Shown here in pieces: positions 1-9,183 of a stretch of 64,000 bases of DNA. Origin of the DNA: Acidovorax defluvii (lineage in GTDB: Bacteria > Pseudomonadota > Gammaproteobacteria > Burkholderiales > Burkholderiaceae_C). The stretch is taken from positions 1 to 64,000 of the forward strand of contig QLTU01000012.1 of the NCBI GenBank assembly GCA_003268905.1, in the 5' to 3' direction. The notes under the pieces were generated by a model, which saw only the letters and a program-made list of their open reading frames with translations, was not told the origin of the DNA and made no database searches. The position numbers and the translations under genes were made by a program. Numbering within the stretch: the first letter of the stretch is position 1; each line of letters begins with the position of its first letter.

Positions 1-82
1 CCAGGTGCGGGGGTAGTCCTGTCCGGGAGTGGGCGCTAATATCTGGGTTTCCATCCAGTTATTCTGGCATTGCTGGAGCTAA

Positions 83-1261
83 ATGGATACCCCTTATATT
101 CATACAGTTATGAAAAGCGATGCTGATCCCGCTGATTCGCCCGGCGGCTCGCCGCCCGAAGCGCGCATTCCCATCCACGCCATTCGCGGCCGGGGTGCCG
201 CCACGGCCATGCCGCACCGGTTTTCAAAGGACTCGCGCACGGTGGTGGACGATGGCTGGGATTTTCCTTGGGATGGCGAGGCGCAGGCCACGTCGCAGCC
301 CACCCGGGTGCACCGGGAAACCGCCCGCAGCGCGCTGTGCGCCAACGATTCCCCCGACATCTTTTTTGAACACTCGGTGAACCCCTATCGCGGTTGCGAG
401 CATGGCTGTGTCTATTGCTATGCCCGCCCCACGCACAGCTATCTGAACCTGTCGCCGGGGCTTGATTTCGAGACGCAGATCATTGCCAAGCACAACATCG
501 GCGAGGTGTTGCGCGCCGAACTGGCGCGCCCCGGCCATGTGCCGCGCATGCTGAACATCGGTTCGGCCACCGACTGCTACCAGCCGGCGGAGCGCGAGTT
601 ACGCCTCACGCGGGGCGTGATCGAGGTGCTGCGCGATGCGCGCCATCCGTTTTCGCTGATCACCAAAAGCAGCGGTGTGGAGCGCGACCTCGACCTGCTG
701 GCGCCCCTGGCGGCGCAGCGCCTGGCGGCGGTGTATGTGACCATCACCACGCTGGATGCCGCGCTGGCCCGGCGCCTGGAGCCGCGCGCAGCCGCGCCGC
801 ACCGGCGCCTGCGCACCATCCGTGCGCTGGCCGATGCGGGCGTGCCCGTGGGCGTAAGCGTGGCGCCGCAGATCCCTTTCATTACCGAAGACATGGAGCA
901 GGTGCTGGCAGCCGCACACGATGCCGGCGCCCGCAGCGCTTTCTACACGGTGATCCGGCTGCCCTGGGAGCTGGATGCGCTGTTTCGCGAGTGGCTGGCG
1001 CTGCATTACCCCGACCGCGCCGCACGTGTGATGGCGCGCGTGCAGGACCTGCACAACCTCAGCAACGCCCAGCGCGGCGCAGGCAAAACCTACGACAGCA
1101 ACTACATCACCCGCATGAAGGGCAGCGGCCTGTGGGCCGACCTGCTGCGCCAGCGGTTTGCCACCACCTGCCGCCGGCTGGGGCTGAACCGCGAGCGGGA
1201 AGAGCTGGACCTCACCCAGTTCAGACCCGGGCTGGCGCAAGGGCAGGGGAGTTTGTTTTAG
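83..1261 (+). CDS. PA0069 family radical SAM protein
   Basis: This is a radical SAM protein of the PA0069 (SplB-like) family. Members bind a 4Fe-4S cluster and S-adenosylmethionine, but the substrate of this subfamily is not established. The cluster motif C-x3-C-x2-C is visible at Cys105, Cys109 and Cys112. The N-terminal 80 residues are basic, with the RGRGAA stretch typical of this family, and the TIM-barrel part follows. Its 392 aa suit a full-length member. The ATG is preceded by GGAG 4 nt upstream; an internal ATG at 110 is possible but has no better site. The next gene converges from the minus strand. Confidence 0.88.
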   Translation: MDTPYIHTVMKSDADPADSPGGSPPEARIPIHAIRGRGAATAMPHRFSKDSRTVVDDGWDFPWDGEAQATSQPTRVHRETARSALCANDSPDIFFEHSVNPYRGCEHGCVYCYARPTHSYLNLSPGLDFETQIIAKHNIGEVLRAELARPGHVPRMLNIGSATDCYQPAERELRLTRGVIEVLRDARHPFSLITKSSGVERDLDLLAPLAAQRLAAVYVTITTLDAALARRLEPRAAAPHRRLRTIRALADAGVPVGVSVAPQIPFITEDMEQVLAAAHDAGARSAFYTVIRLPWELDALFREWLALHYPDRAARVMARVQDLHNLSNAQRGAGKTYDSNYITRMKGSGLWADLLRQRFATTCRRLGLNREREELDLTQFRPGLAQGQGSLF

Positions 1262-1365
1262 GCTGCGGCGTCGCGCCTGGGCACGATTGATCTAGAGGCG
1301 CAATCAACGCGCAGAGGCAGGCATTGGCTGCAAAGAGTGACCGGGCAGGGTGCGCATTTCCGGCC

Positions 1366-2448
1366 TCAACCCACCCAGGCCCACTGCACCACTTGCGTGT
1401 AAAGCGGAATACCCAGCACGATGTTCAATGGAAACGTCACCCCCAGTGACAGGCTCACATACAGCGATGGTTGCGCTTCGGGGATGGCATAGCGCACCAC
1501 TGCAGGCACGGCGATGTAGGAGGCGCTGGCGGCCAGCACCATCAAGAGCGTTGCATCGCCCGCAGGCACCTGCAGCCACCACGCCAGCACCAGCGCCAGG
1601 CTGGCGTGCACCAATGGTCCTACCACGGCATACGCCAGCAGCCAGGGCGACTGGTGTCGCACCGCCGGCAGGCTGCGCGCGGTGTTCAGCCCCATGTCCA
1701 GCAAAAACAGGCACAACATGCCTTTGAACAGGTCCCCCGAAAAAGGCTGCATTGCGGCCTTGCCCTCGTCGCCCGTCACCAGGCCAATCACCATCGCACC
1801 CAGAAGCAGCAGTTGCGTGCCATCGGTAAACGACTCGTGAAGGATCTTGCCCACCGAAAGGTTTGGGGCTGGCGATGCCGCTGCGACCGCACTGCCATGG
1901 CCCATGCTGTGACCGCCCGGCGCACCTGCGCCCGCAGAGGCCATCGCCATCACCGGCTGCCCTCGGTGTGCGGGCACCATGCCGGTCGATGCCGTGGCTT
2001 GACGCTGGCGCAGCGCATTGGCCAGCATCACCGCCAAAATAATCGCGGGCGACTCCATCAATGCCATGGCGGCCGCCATGTAGCCGCCGTAGGCAATGTG
2101 CTGCGAATCCAGGTACTGCGTGGCCGTCACAAACGTCACCGCACTCACCGACCCGTACGTGGCCGCCACCGCCGCGGCGTTAAAGCCCGAAACCACCCGC
2201 CGCAGCAGCACGTAGCCCACCAGCGGCACCACCACCGCCAGCAGCACCGCAAGGCCCAGGCTGCTGGCCACGCTGGGCGTGAGCCCCGATGCCGCCAGCG
2301 CAAAACCGCCCTTGAGCCCCAGCGCCATCAGCAGGTAGATCGACAAGAACTTGGAGATTGCTGCAGGCATCTCCAGGTTCGATCGGACCAGGCCCGCAAA
2401 CACCCCCAGGGCAAAAAAAAGGACCGCGGGGTCCAGCAAGCTTTGCAT
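1366..2448 (-). CDS. sodium-dependent bicarbonate transport family permease (SbtA-like, DUF897)
   Basis: This is an integral membrane permease of the SbtA/DUF897 family, whose cyanobacterial member imports bicarbonate with sodium. The 360 aa are almost entirely hydrophobic segments in two halves, joined by a hydrophilic Gly/Ala/His-rich linker (about residues 145-195), as in the family fold. The N-terminus MQSLLDPAVLFFALGVFAG is typical. It is divergent from the LysR gene at 2534, a common arrangement for a regulator and its target transporter. The substrate in this presumably heterotrophic organism is inferred, not shown. Confidence 0.85.
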   Translation of the reverse strand: MQSLLDPAVLFFALGVFAGLVRSNLEMPAAISKFLSIYLLMALGLKGGFALAASGLTPSVASSLGLAVLLAVVVPLVGYVLLRRVVSGFNAAAVAATYGSVSAVTFVTATQYLDSQHIAYGGYMAAAMALMESPAIILAVMLANALRQRQATASTGMVPAHRGQPVMAMASAGAGAPGGHSMGHGSAVAAASPAPNLSVGKILHESFTDGTQLLLLGAMVIGLVTGDEGKAAMQPFSGDLFKGMLCLFLLDMGLNTARSLPAVRHQSPWLLAYAVVGPLVHASLALVLAWWLQVPAGDATLLMVLAASASYIAVPAVVRYAIPEAQPSLYVSLSLGVTFPLNIVLGIPLYTQVVQWAWVG

Positions 2449-2513
2449 TGTTCAACTCCTTTTGCTCAATGCTAGAAGTTGCCGGGGGCAAAGTAAAATC
2501 GATTTGAATGTGC

Positions 2514-2527
2514 TTATCTATAGATAA
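2514..2527. promoter_or_regulatory. perfect 14-bp palindrome in the permease/lysR divergent promoter
   Basis: TTATCTATAGATAA is a perfect palindrome that ends 6 bp before the lysR start codon and 65 bp before the permease start. It contains a T-N11-A spacing compatible with LysR-type sites. It is probably an autoregulatory operator, but it lies unusually close to the lysR start and may simply overlap that gene's -10 region. Confidence 0.45.
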
Positions 2528-2533
2528 AAATCT

Positions 2534-3433
2534 ATGAACATCACTTTTCGCCAACTGCGTCTTTTCTTGGCGCTGGCCGAAACCGGCAGCGTCAGTGCCG
2601 CCGCCAAGGTCATGCATGTGATGCAGCCCACGGCGTCCATGCAGCTGCGCGAGGTGACACAGGCCGTGGGCCTGCCGCTGTATGAGGTGGTGTCGCGCCG
2701 CGTGTACCTCACCGAGGCCGGCCAGGCGCTGGCCCGCACAGCGCGGGCCATTGCCAGTGAGTGGGATGGGTTTGAACAGCGCGTCTCGGGCGCCAAAGGG
2801 CTCACCAGTGGGCGCCTCAAGGTCGCCGTGGTCAGCACTGCCAAATATTTCATTCCGCGGTTGCTGGGCAGCTTCTGCAAGCTGCATCCGCAGATCGACA
2901 TCTCGCTGGAAATCCTCAACCGCGACCATGTCATCACCCGCCTGCGCAGCAATCTGGACGACCTCTATGTCATGTCCAGGCCGCCAGAAGAGCTGCTGCT
3001 GGAAGACCAGATCCTCATGCCCAACCCGCTGGTCGTCATTGCGTCCGCCGGCCACAAGCTGGCTGCCAAAAAGCGCGTCAATATGGCGCAGCTGCAGGGC
3101 GAGCGCCTCCTCCTGCGAGAAAAGGGATCGGGCACCCGCATGGCGACCGACGCACACCTGCGCCAGCTGGGCTTTGTTCCCACCGCCGTGCTAGAGCTGG
3201 GCAGCAACGAGGCCATCAAAGAATCGGTCGAGGGGCAGCTGGGCGTGTCCATCCTCTCGCGCCACGCGCTGGGCGCCCACCACGACGGGCTGGCAGTTCT
3301 TGACGTGCAGGGCTTTCCCATCCAGTCGCACTGGCACCTGGTCTGGCCCAAGGGCAAGCAGCTGTCACCGATTGCGGAGGTGTTTCGGGGGCATCTGGTC
3401 GGTGAGGTGAAAGGATGGCTGGGGGCGCGGTAA
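2534..3433 (+). CDS. LysR family transcriptional regulator (CbbR-like)
   Basis: This is a LysR-type DNA-binding regulator. The N-terminal winged helix-turn-helix (about residues 4-65, with FRQLRLFLALAETGSVSAAA) is followed by a LysR substrate-binding domain (about 90-295). At 299 aa it has the usual length. The overall pattern, including the AVGLPLYE and TARAIASEWDGFEQ stretches, resembles CbbR-type members. It is transcribed away from the SbtA-like permease gene, which it probably controls. Effector and mode of action are not visible in the sequence. Confidence 0.9.
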   Translation: MNITFRQLRLFLALAETGSVSAAAKVMHVMQPTASMQLREVTQAVGLPLYEVVSRRVYLTEAGQALARTARAIASEWDGFEQRVSGAKGLTSGRLKVAVVSTAKYFIPRLLGSFCKLHPQIDISLEILNRDHVITRLRSNLDDLYVMSRPPEELLLEDQILMPNPLVVIASAGHKLAAKKRVNMAQLQGERLLLREKGSGTRMATDAHLRQLGFVPTAVLELGSNEAIKESVEGQLGVSILSRHALGAHHDGLAVLDVQGFPIQSHWHLVWPKGKQLSPIAEVFRGHLVGEVKGWLGAR

Positions 3434-3552
3434 GCGGGGCGACGGTGGACGAACGGGCGAAGGAGCGCAAAAGTTGGCAGCGGCTTCGGAGAGTTTCTTG
3501 AGGCCGGCATGCGCTCAATCAGAGCGATCAATTGGGCCTGGCCTTTGCCGTG

Positions 3553-5277
3553 TCACCCGGCCAACGGACCGTTTGGCTGCTGCCTGCACCCGGCAAACAT
3601 GTCCAGCGCCGGGCTGTAAGCCCCGGTCTGCACATCCATCAGACCCAAAACCGAATGAAAGTAGTTGTCGTGCGTAACGCGCCGTTGAGCCACATCCTGC
3701 TGCAGGCAACCGGTGGTCACATGGGTGCGCGCCTGCATCGCGGGTGACAGCCAGGTGATCCAGGGCACATGCTTTTGCACATCGGGCGCGATGGAATAGG
3801 GCAGGCCATGCAGGTAGATGTTGTTTTCGCCCAGCGATTCCCCATGATCTGCTACATAAATCATAGCTGTTTGCGCTTTATCTGATTGGTCTGAGAGCCA
3901 ATTGAGCACTGAATCGAGAAACTGGTCGGTCTGCACGATGCTGTTGTCATAGGCGTTCACCACCTGTTCTTGCGTGCATTCCTGCAGGTTGGTAGAGGTG
4001 CATTCGGGCTGGAACTTCTTCAGGGCCGGGGCCGAGCGTTTGAAGTAGGCGGGGCCGTGGCTGCCCATCTCGTGCAGCACGACCACGGTGCCGCGGCGGC
4101 GCTGTTCGGCGGGCAAGTCGGCCAGGCGCTGGTCCAGGTCCTTGAGCATGATGGGGTCGAGGCACTCTCCGCCAGGGCACAGCACCGGGTCTGGCAGTGC
4201 CGTGGTGCGCACTTCGCCGATGCGTTCGCACACACCCTTGCAGCCAGCCTGGTTGTCCACCCACAGCACGGCCAGGCCCGCGTGGTGCAGCACGTCGATC
4301 AGGCTTTCGTAGTTGGCCTTGCGCGATTCGAAGCCGTCGCGTCCCAGGTGCGAAAACATGCAGGGCACCGATGCGGCCGTGCTGGTGCCGCACGACCATG
4401 CGTTGCGCGCCGTGGCCAGGTCGGTGCGGGCCGACAGCAGGGGTGTGGTGGGCCGCTCATAGCCGTTGAGCCCGAAGTTCACGCTGCGTCCGGTTTCACC
4501 CAGCACCAGCACCAAGAGGGGTGGCTTTTGCTGGCCCGCATAGCTGGCGCCCAGCTGGGCGTCGCGGCCCAGGGGCATGAGGGTGTTGGTGTCCAGCCGC
4601 AGCGGCTTGGTGGCGATATTGCCCAGCGCGTACACGCTGTTGAGCGGGTTGATCAGGTAGCGCAGCCGGGTGTGGTTGCGCATGGTGGATGCGAAATCCT
4701 GGAACACCAGCAGCAGGCAGACCACGATGACAACGACAGAGCCCACCAGCAGCATGCCGTTGTGGGCCATGTGCCGAAAAGCTGGCATCTGGCGCACCGG
4801 GCGGCGGTACAGCCACAGCAGCGGCGGGGCCGTGAGCGCCAGCACCGTAGACACCATGCGCCAGTTCAGCAGATCACCGGCCTCTTTCACATCGGTCTGC
4901 ATGACGTTGACCAGCATGCTTGCGTCGATGGCAATGCCGTAGGCCAGCATGAAATAGGCCCCGAAAGCGGCCAGCAGCAGCATCACGGTGATGGCGGGTT
5001 TGAGCGTCCAGCGCCAGGCCAACACGCTCAGCAAGGCGGCATTGCCTGCCGCCACGATGACCGCAAACGCCAGCGCAAAGCCCCAGCCGCGCAGCGTGCC
5101 CTGCCCCGGCAGGGCCGCCACTTCGCGCCACAGCGGCACGTTGCAGGCTGTGGCCAGCCAGGCGCTGGCCAGCACCACGACCCACGCCGGGTGGATGTCG
5201 CGGGAAGGGTGGGTTGGGTGGGCAACGGCACGGCGGCCAGACACAAGGCGCCACAGGCGCTGCAAAAACAAAGGCAT
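3553..5277 (-). CDS. eptA: phosphoethanolamine--lipid A transferase (EptA/MCR family)
   Basis: This inner-membrane enzyme transfers phosphoethanolamine to lipid A on the periplasmic face, which lowers surface charge and affects polymyxin sensitivity. Residues 30-195 contain five hydrophobic segments, and the sulfatase-like periplasmic domain follows. Family motifs are present: ETGRS at 261, the nucleophile motif CGTSTAASVPCMFS at 296, and the metal-binding ADHGESLGENN stretch. The length of 574 aa is normal. Just before the DHGES motif, codon use turns AT-rich where the gene carries a copy of the interspersed repeat (3858-3905). No two-component genes are adjacent, and this chromosomal setting gives no sign of recent plasmid origin. 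Confidence 0.92.
   Translation of the reverse strand: MPLFLQRLWRLVSGRRAVAHPTHPSRDIHPAWVVVLASAWLATACNVPLWREVAALPGQGTLRGWGFALAFAVIVAAGNAALLSVLAWRWTLKPAITVMLLLAAFGAYFMLAYGIAIDASMLVNVMQTDVKEAGDLLNWRMVSTVLALTAPPLLWLYRRPVRQMPAFRHMAHNGMLLVGSVVVIVVCLLLVFQDFASTMRNHTRLRYLINPLNSVYALGNIATKPLRLDTNTLMPLGRDAQLGASYAGQQKPPLLVLVLGETGRSVNFGLNGYERPTTPLLSARTDLATARNAWSCGTSTAASVPCMFSHLGRDGFESRKANYESLIDVLHHAGLAVLWVDNQAGCKGVCERIGEVRTTALPDPVLCPGGECLDPIMLKDLDQRLADLPAEQRRRGTVVVLHEMGSHGPAYFKRSAPALKKFQPECTSTNLQECTQEQVVNAYDNSIVQTDQFLDSVLNWLSDQSDKAQTAMIYVADHGESLGENNIYLHGLPYSIAPDVQKHVPWITWLSPAMQARTHVTTGCLQQDVAQRRVTHDNYFHSVLGLMDVQTGAYSPALDMFAGCRQQPNGPLAG
3858..3905 (+). repeat. copy of the ~50-bp interspersed repeat inside the eptA coding sequence
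   Basis: The plus strand reads ATAGCTGTTTGCGCTT, then TATCTGAT, then GAGAGCCAATT. This matches both ends and the middle of the intergenic repeat at 6186. It encodes, in frame on the minus strand, the residues LSDQSDKAQTAMIYVAD with codons such as TCA, CAA, ACA, ATT and GTA that are rare in the rest of the gene. Confidence 0.6.
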
Positions 5278-5318
5278 GGGACGATTGTCTGTAGTGCCGC
5301 TTAACTGGGCATTAATGT

Positions 5319-6188
5319 TCAGCCAAGCGAGGTGGCATGGTGCTGCAGGTGGTCGGCCAGGAAGGTCTGGATGAAATAGTAGCCATGGTCGTAGCCTGCA
5401 TGGCGGCGCAGCGTGAGCGGCTGCCCGACCTGGGCGCAGGCGCTTTCGAACAGGTGCGGGTGCAACTGCGTGGCAAGAAACTGATCGGCCAGGCCCTGGT
5501 CGATCAGGATGCCCAGGGGATAGGGCGCGCTGGTTTGCTGGCCCATCAGCACACTCGCATCGTGTGCGCCCCAGGTGCTTTCATCCTGCCCCAGATACCC
5601 GGTGAAAGCGTTGTGCCCCCACGGGCACTGGGTGGGCGCGCAAATCGGCGCAAAGGCCGAGACGGTGCGGAAAACGCCAGGGTGCCGCAAGGCGAGCGTG
5701 AGCGCACCGTGCCCGCCCATCGAATGCCCGAACAAGCCCAGGCGCTGGGCGTCGAGCGCAAATTGTGACGTCACGTCGGGCAGCAACTCTTTGATGAGGT
5801 AGCTTTCCATGCACCAGTGGCCCGCCCAGGGCGACTCGGTGGCGTCCAGATAAAAGCCGGCGCCCACCCCGAACTCCCAATGGTTGCTTTCACCCAGAAT
5901 GCCCGCGCCGCGCGGGCTGGTGTCGGGGGTGAGGATGGCCAGACCCAGCTGTGCCGCCAGGCGCTGGGCACCGGCCTTGATGGCAAAGGTTTCTTCTGTG
6001 CACGTCAGGCCGGCCAGGTAGGTCAGCAACGGCACCTGCTGCCCGGCCAGGGCCTGGGGCGGCAAATACAGGCCAAAGCGCATGGGCAGGCCGATTTCGG
6101 ACGAGCTGTGCTTGTAAAAGCGCTGCACGCCGCCAAAGCAGGCGTGTTCGCTGGTCAGTTCAAGGGCGGTGAATGTCATGGATGTCAA
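5319..6188 (-). CDS. fghA: S-formylglutathione hydrolase
   Basis: This is a cytosolic esterase that hydrolyses S-formylglutathione to formate and glutathione, the second step of glutathione-dependent formaldehyde detoxification. It belongs to the esterase D family of alpha/beta hydrolases. The nucleophile elbow GHSMGG and the family segment LTCTEETFAIKAGAQRLAA are visible. Its 289 aa are close to the usual 280. It lies 49 bp downstream of the formaldehyde dehydrogenase gene on the same strand, with a repeat copy between them, and the two are likely co-transcribed. Confidence 0.94.
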   Translation of the reverse strand: MTSMTFTALELTSEHACFGGVQRFYKHSSSEIGLPMRFGLYLPPQALAGQQVPLLTYLAGLTCTEETFAIKAGAQRLAAQLGLAILTPDTSPRGAGILGESNHWEFGVGAGFYLDATESPWAGHWCMESYLIKELLPDVTSQFALDAQRLGLFGHSMGGHGALTLALRHPGVFRTVSAFAPICAPTQCPWGHNAFTGYLGQDESTWGAHDASVLMGQQTSAPYPLGILIDQGLADQFLATQLHPHLFESACAQVGQPLTLRRHAGYDHGYYFIQTFLADHLQHHATSLG

Positions 6189-6235
6189 ATTTGATAGCTG
6201 CTAGCGCTTATGGATAAAGCGCTAGAGGACAATTT
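6186..6235 (+). repeat. ~50-bp interspersed repeat, copy A
   Basis: The unit runs from TTTGATAGCTGCTAGCGCTT through a short loop to AAGCGCTAGAGGACAATTT. The inner arms TAGCGCTT and AAGCGCTA are complementary and can form a hairpin. The copy lies between fghA and the dehydrogenase gene and overlaps the fghA start by a few bases. It serves as the reference orientation for the other copies. Confidence 0.85.
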
Positions 6236-6237
6236 CA

Positions 6238-7344
6238 TCAATAAAGAACCACGCCGCGGATCGACTCGCCGCGCTTCATCAGGTCAAAGCCCTTGTTGAT
6301 GTCTTCCAGCGGCATGGTGTGGGTGATCAGGTCGTCGATGTTGATCTTGCCCTCCATGTACCAGTCCACGATTTTTGGCACATCGGTGCGACCGCGCGCG
6401 CCACCGAAGGCCGAGCCTTCCCACTTGCGGCCGGTGACCAGCTGGAACGGGCGGGTGCTGATCTCGGCACCGGCCTCGGCCACGCCGATGATGATGCTGC
6501 GGCCCCAGCCCTTGTGCGTGCATTCGAGCGCCTGGCGCATCACGGTGGTGTTGCCGATGCATTCAAAGCTGTAGTCGGCGCCGCCGTCGGTGAGCTGAAC
6601 AATGGCATCCACCACGTTCTCCACCTCTTTCGGGTTGATGAAGTGCGTCATGCCGAACTTGCGCGCCATCTCCTGGCGTGCAGGGTTGATGTCCACGCCA
6701 ATGATCTTGTCGGCGCCCACCATCTTGGCGCCCTGGATCACGTTCAGGCCGATGCCGCCCAGGCCGAACACCACCACGTTGGCGCCCGCTTCGACCTTGG
6801 CGGTGAAGATCACCGCGCCAATGCCGGTGGTGACGCCGCAGCCGATGTAGCAGACCTTGTCAAAGGGTGCATCCTCGCGGATCTTGGCCAGCGAGATCTC
6901 GGGCGCCACGGTGTAGTTGCTGAACGTGCTGGTGCCCATGTAATGAAAAATGGGCTTGCCATCCAGGCTGAATCGGCTGGTGGCGTCGGGCATCAGCCCC
7001 TTGCCCTGCGTGCCGCGAATCAACTGGCACAGGTTGGTCTTGCGCGAGAGGCAAAACTTGCACTGGCGGCATTCGGGGGTGTAGAGCGGAATGACATGGT
7101 CGCCCTTCTTGAGGGTGGTGACGCCCGGCCCCACGTCCACCACGATGCCCGCGCCTTCATGGCCCAGGATGGCCGGGAAGATGCCTTCGGGGTCGGCACC
7201 CGAAAGCGTGTAGTAATCGGTGTGGCAGATGCCGGTGGCCTTGATCTCGACCAGCACCTCGCCAAACCGGGGGCCTTCAAGGTCCACGGTTTCAATGGTC
7301 AGGGGCTGGCCTGCTTGCCAGGCGACGGCGGCTTTTGTTTTCAT
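6238..7344 (-). CDS. frmA: S-(hydroxymethyl)glutathione dehydrogenase / class III alcohol dehydrogenase
   Basis: This zinc-dependent, NAD-linked enzyme oxidises S-hydroxymethylglutathione, the adduct of formaldehyde and glutathione, to S-formylglutathione. The protein starts [20 protein letters not shown] and has the catalytic zinc motif [12 protein letters not shown], the structural zinc cysteines in [17 protein letters not shown], and the NAD-binding [14 protein letters not shown]. The 368 aa match the class. An in-frame extension to 7470 lacks family similarity, so the ATG at 7344 was chosen. fghA follows directly. Confidence 0.95.
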   Translation of the reverse strand: MKTKAAVAWQAGQPLTIETVDLEGPRFGEVLVEIKATGICHTDYYTLSGADPEGIFPAILGHEGAGIVVDVGPGVTTLKKGDHVIPLYTPECRQCKFCLSRKTNLCQLIRGTQGKGLMPDATSRFSLDGKPIFHYMGTSTFSNYTVAPEISLAKIREDAPFDKVCYIGCGVTTGIGAVIFTAKVEAGANVVVFGLGGIGLNVIQGAKMVGADKIIGVDINPARQEMARKFGMTHFINPKEVENVVDAIVQLTDGGADYSFECIGNTTVMRQALECTHKGWGRSIIIGVAEAGAEISTRPFQLVTGRKWEGSAFGGARGRTDVPKIVDWYMEGKINIDDLITHTMPLEDINKGFDLMKRGESIRGVVLY

Positions 7345-7412
7345 GGGAGGACTCGTTGGACGGTGACAGGGGTGACCACTATACGAGGGCGCGAAGCCGA
7401 ACCGGCGCACCA

Positions 7413-7443
7413 CAAAAAAGCCCGCCGGGGTGCGGCGGGCTTT
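7413..7443 (-). terminator. Rho-independent terminator of the sdh-gltA operon
   Basis: Read on the minus strand, the stem GCCCGCC/GGCGGGC has a 7-nt loop and is followed by a run of T residues. It starts 30 bp after the gltA stop codon. A-tracts flank the stem on both sides, so it may be weakly bidirectional. Confidence 0.85.
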
Positions 7444-7473
7444 CATGGGTCGGCGGGCGGGGCCCGTCAACTA

Positions 7474-8784
7474 TTAGCGCTTGGCGATGGGCTGCACATC
7501 ACGGCGCTCGGAGCCGGTGAACAGCTGGCGTGGGCGGCCGATCTTGTACTCGGGATCGCTGATCATTTCGTTGAGCTGAGCGATCCATCCAACGGTGCGG
7601 GCCAGTGCGAAGATGCCGGTGAACAGGTTCACTGGAATGCCCATGGCGCGCTGGACAATGCCGGAGTAGAAGTCCACGTTCGGGTACAGCTTGCGCGACA
7701 CGAAGTAGTCGTCTTCCAGAGCGATTTTTTCCAGCTCCTTGGCCAGCTTGAACAGCGGGTCGTTTTCCAGGCCCAGCTCTTTGAGCACTTCGTTGCAGGT
7801 TTCCTGCATGAGCTTGGCGCGCGGGTCGTAGTTCTTGTAGACGCGGTGACCAAAACCCATCAGCTTCACGCCGGAGTTCTTGTCCTTGACCTTCTCCATG
7901 AACTCGCCCACCTTCGAAACGCCGCCCTGGCGCTGGATGTCTTCCAGCATGTTCAGGCAGGCTTCGTTGGCGCCACCGTGTGCGGGGCCCCACAGGCAGG
8001 CCACACCGGCTGCAATGGCAGCAAACGGGTTGGTGCCCGACGAGCCGCACAGGCGAACCGTGGAAGTGGAGGCGTTTTGCTCGTGGTCAGCATGCAGGAT
8101 GAAGATGCGATCCAGGGCGCGCTCGAGCACCGGGTTGACCACGTAGTCTTCGCACGGCGTACCGAACATCATGCGCAGGAAGTTGCCCGCGTAGCTCAGG
8201 TCGTTGCGCGGGTACATGTAAGGCTCGCCCTTGCCGTACTTGTAGGCCATGGCGACCAGCGTGGGCATTTTGGCAATCAGGCGGATCGCGGCGACTTCGC
8301 GGTGCTGCGGATTGTTGATGTCGGTGCTGTCGTGGTAGAAGGCCGACAGCGCGCCCACCAGGCCCGTGAGCACAGCCATGGGGTGGGCATCGCGGCGGAA
8401 GCCACGCAGGAAGAACTGCATCTGCTCGTTGACCATGGTGTGGTTGGTCACGCGGCTGGTGAAGTCTTTCTTCTGCGTTTCGTTGGGCAGGTTTCCGTAC
8501 AGCAGCAGATGGCAGGTTTCGAGGAAGTCGCAGTTCACGGCCAGCTGCTCGATGGGGTAGCCGCGGTACAGCAGCTCGCCCTTGTCGCCATCAATGTAGG
8601 TGATGGCCGACTGGCACGACGCAGTGGACAGGAAACCCGGATCGTAGGTGAACATGCCGGTCTGCGCATACAGCTTGCGGATGTCGATAACGTCAGGGCC
8701 AATGCTGCCCTGGTATACCGGCATATCCACGCTGGGGCTGCCGTTACTGAACGACAGGGTGGCTTTGTTGTCAGCTAGCTTCAT
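7474..8784 (-). CDS. gltA: citrate synthase (type II)
   Basis: Citrate synthase condenses acetyl-CoA and oxaloacetate to citrate at the entry of the TCA cycle. The 436 aa include the active-site segment [14 protein letters not shown] and the histidine region of the hexameric bacterial type. The start [15 protein letters not shown] at 8784 fits the family; in-frame sequence further upstream does not. It is the last gene of the minus-strand succinate dehydrogenase cluster and is followed by a strong terminator. An intergenic gap of 70 bp separates it from sdhE. Confidence 0.96.
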   Translation of the reverse strand: MKLADNKATLSFSNGSPSVDMPVYQGSIGPDVIDIRKLYAQTGMFTYDPGFLSTASCQSAITYIDGDKGELLYRGYPIEQLAVNCDFLETCHLLLYGNLPNETQKKDFTSRVTNHTMVNEQMQFFLRGFRRDAHPMAVLTGLVGALSAFYHDSTDINNPQHREVAAIRLIAKMPTLVAMAYKYGKGEPYMYPRNDLSYAGNFLRMMFGTPCEDYVVNPVLERALDRIFILHADHEQNASTSTVRLCGSSGTNPFAAIAAGVACLWGPAHGGANEACLNMLEDIQRQGGVSKVGEFMEKVKDKNSGVKLMGFGHRVYKNYDPRAKLMQETCNEVLKELGLENDPLFKLAKELEKIALEDDYFVSRKLYPNVDFYSGIVQRAMGIPVNLFTGIFALARTVGWIAQLNEMISDPEYKIGRPRQLFTGSERRDVQPIAKR

Positions 8785-8854
8785 TGTTACTTTCCTTTGG
8801 GTTTCCGATGATCCGGTCTGGGGGTATCGATTCAGTGCCAAGGCACTACGGGCA

Positions 8855-9169
8855 CTAGTGCGCGGCCGTGCTGCCACCTTGGCGCAGCATGCCCAGCACT
8901 TCGTGCACTTCTGGTGTGTCCAGCGGGGCCTGGGGCTCGCGGCGACGCAGCAACAGGTCCAGCAGGTCGTTGTCCGCCAGGTCCATCAGGGCCATCAGGC
9001 CGTCGGCGTGGCGTTGGGTGAGCTCGGGCTCAAAGCGGGTGAAAAACTGCTCGATGAACAGATCGTTCTCCAGCAGTCCTCTTCTGCAGCGCCAGTGCAG
9101 CTTGCTCAGTGCGCGCTCGTCCAGCAGCGGCGAGGCCGCATTGCTGGCGATGGTGGAAGTTTCACCCAT
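8855..9169 (-). CDS. sdhE: succinate dehydrogenase assembly factor 2 (FAD assembly factor SdhE)
   Basis: This small soluble protein promotes covalent attachment of FAD to SdhA. The conserved RGxxE motif appears as [18 protein letters not shown] (about residues 30-48), followed by the helical bundle [28 protein letters not shown]. The start [10 protein letters not shown] gives 104 aa; longer in-frame versions have no family similarity. It lies 14 bp downstream of sdhB and upstream of gltA, consistent with co-expression with its target. Confidence 0.92.
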   Translation of the reverse strand: MGETSTIASNAASPLLDERALSKLHWRCRRGLLENDLFIEQFFTRFEPELTQRHADGLMALMDLADNDLLDLLLRRREPQAPLDTPEVHEVLGMLRQGGSTAAH

Positions 9170-9183
9170 GGCTTGAACTCGCT

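Noticed and set aside
8785-8854. Hairpin AGTGCC...GGCACT between sdhE and gltA as a terminator
   Set aside because: The stem is short and has no T-tract on the coding strand; gltA is likely transcribed with the sdh genes at least in part.
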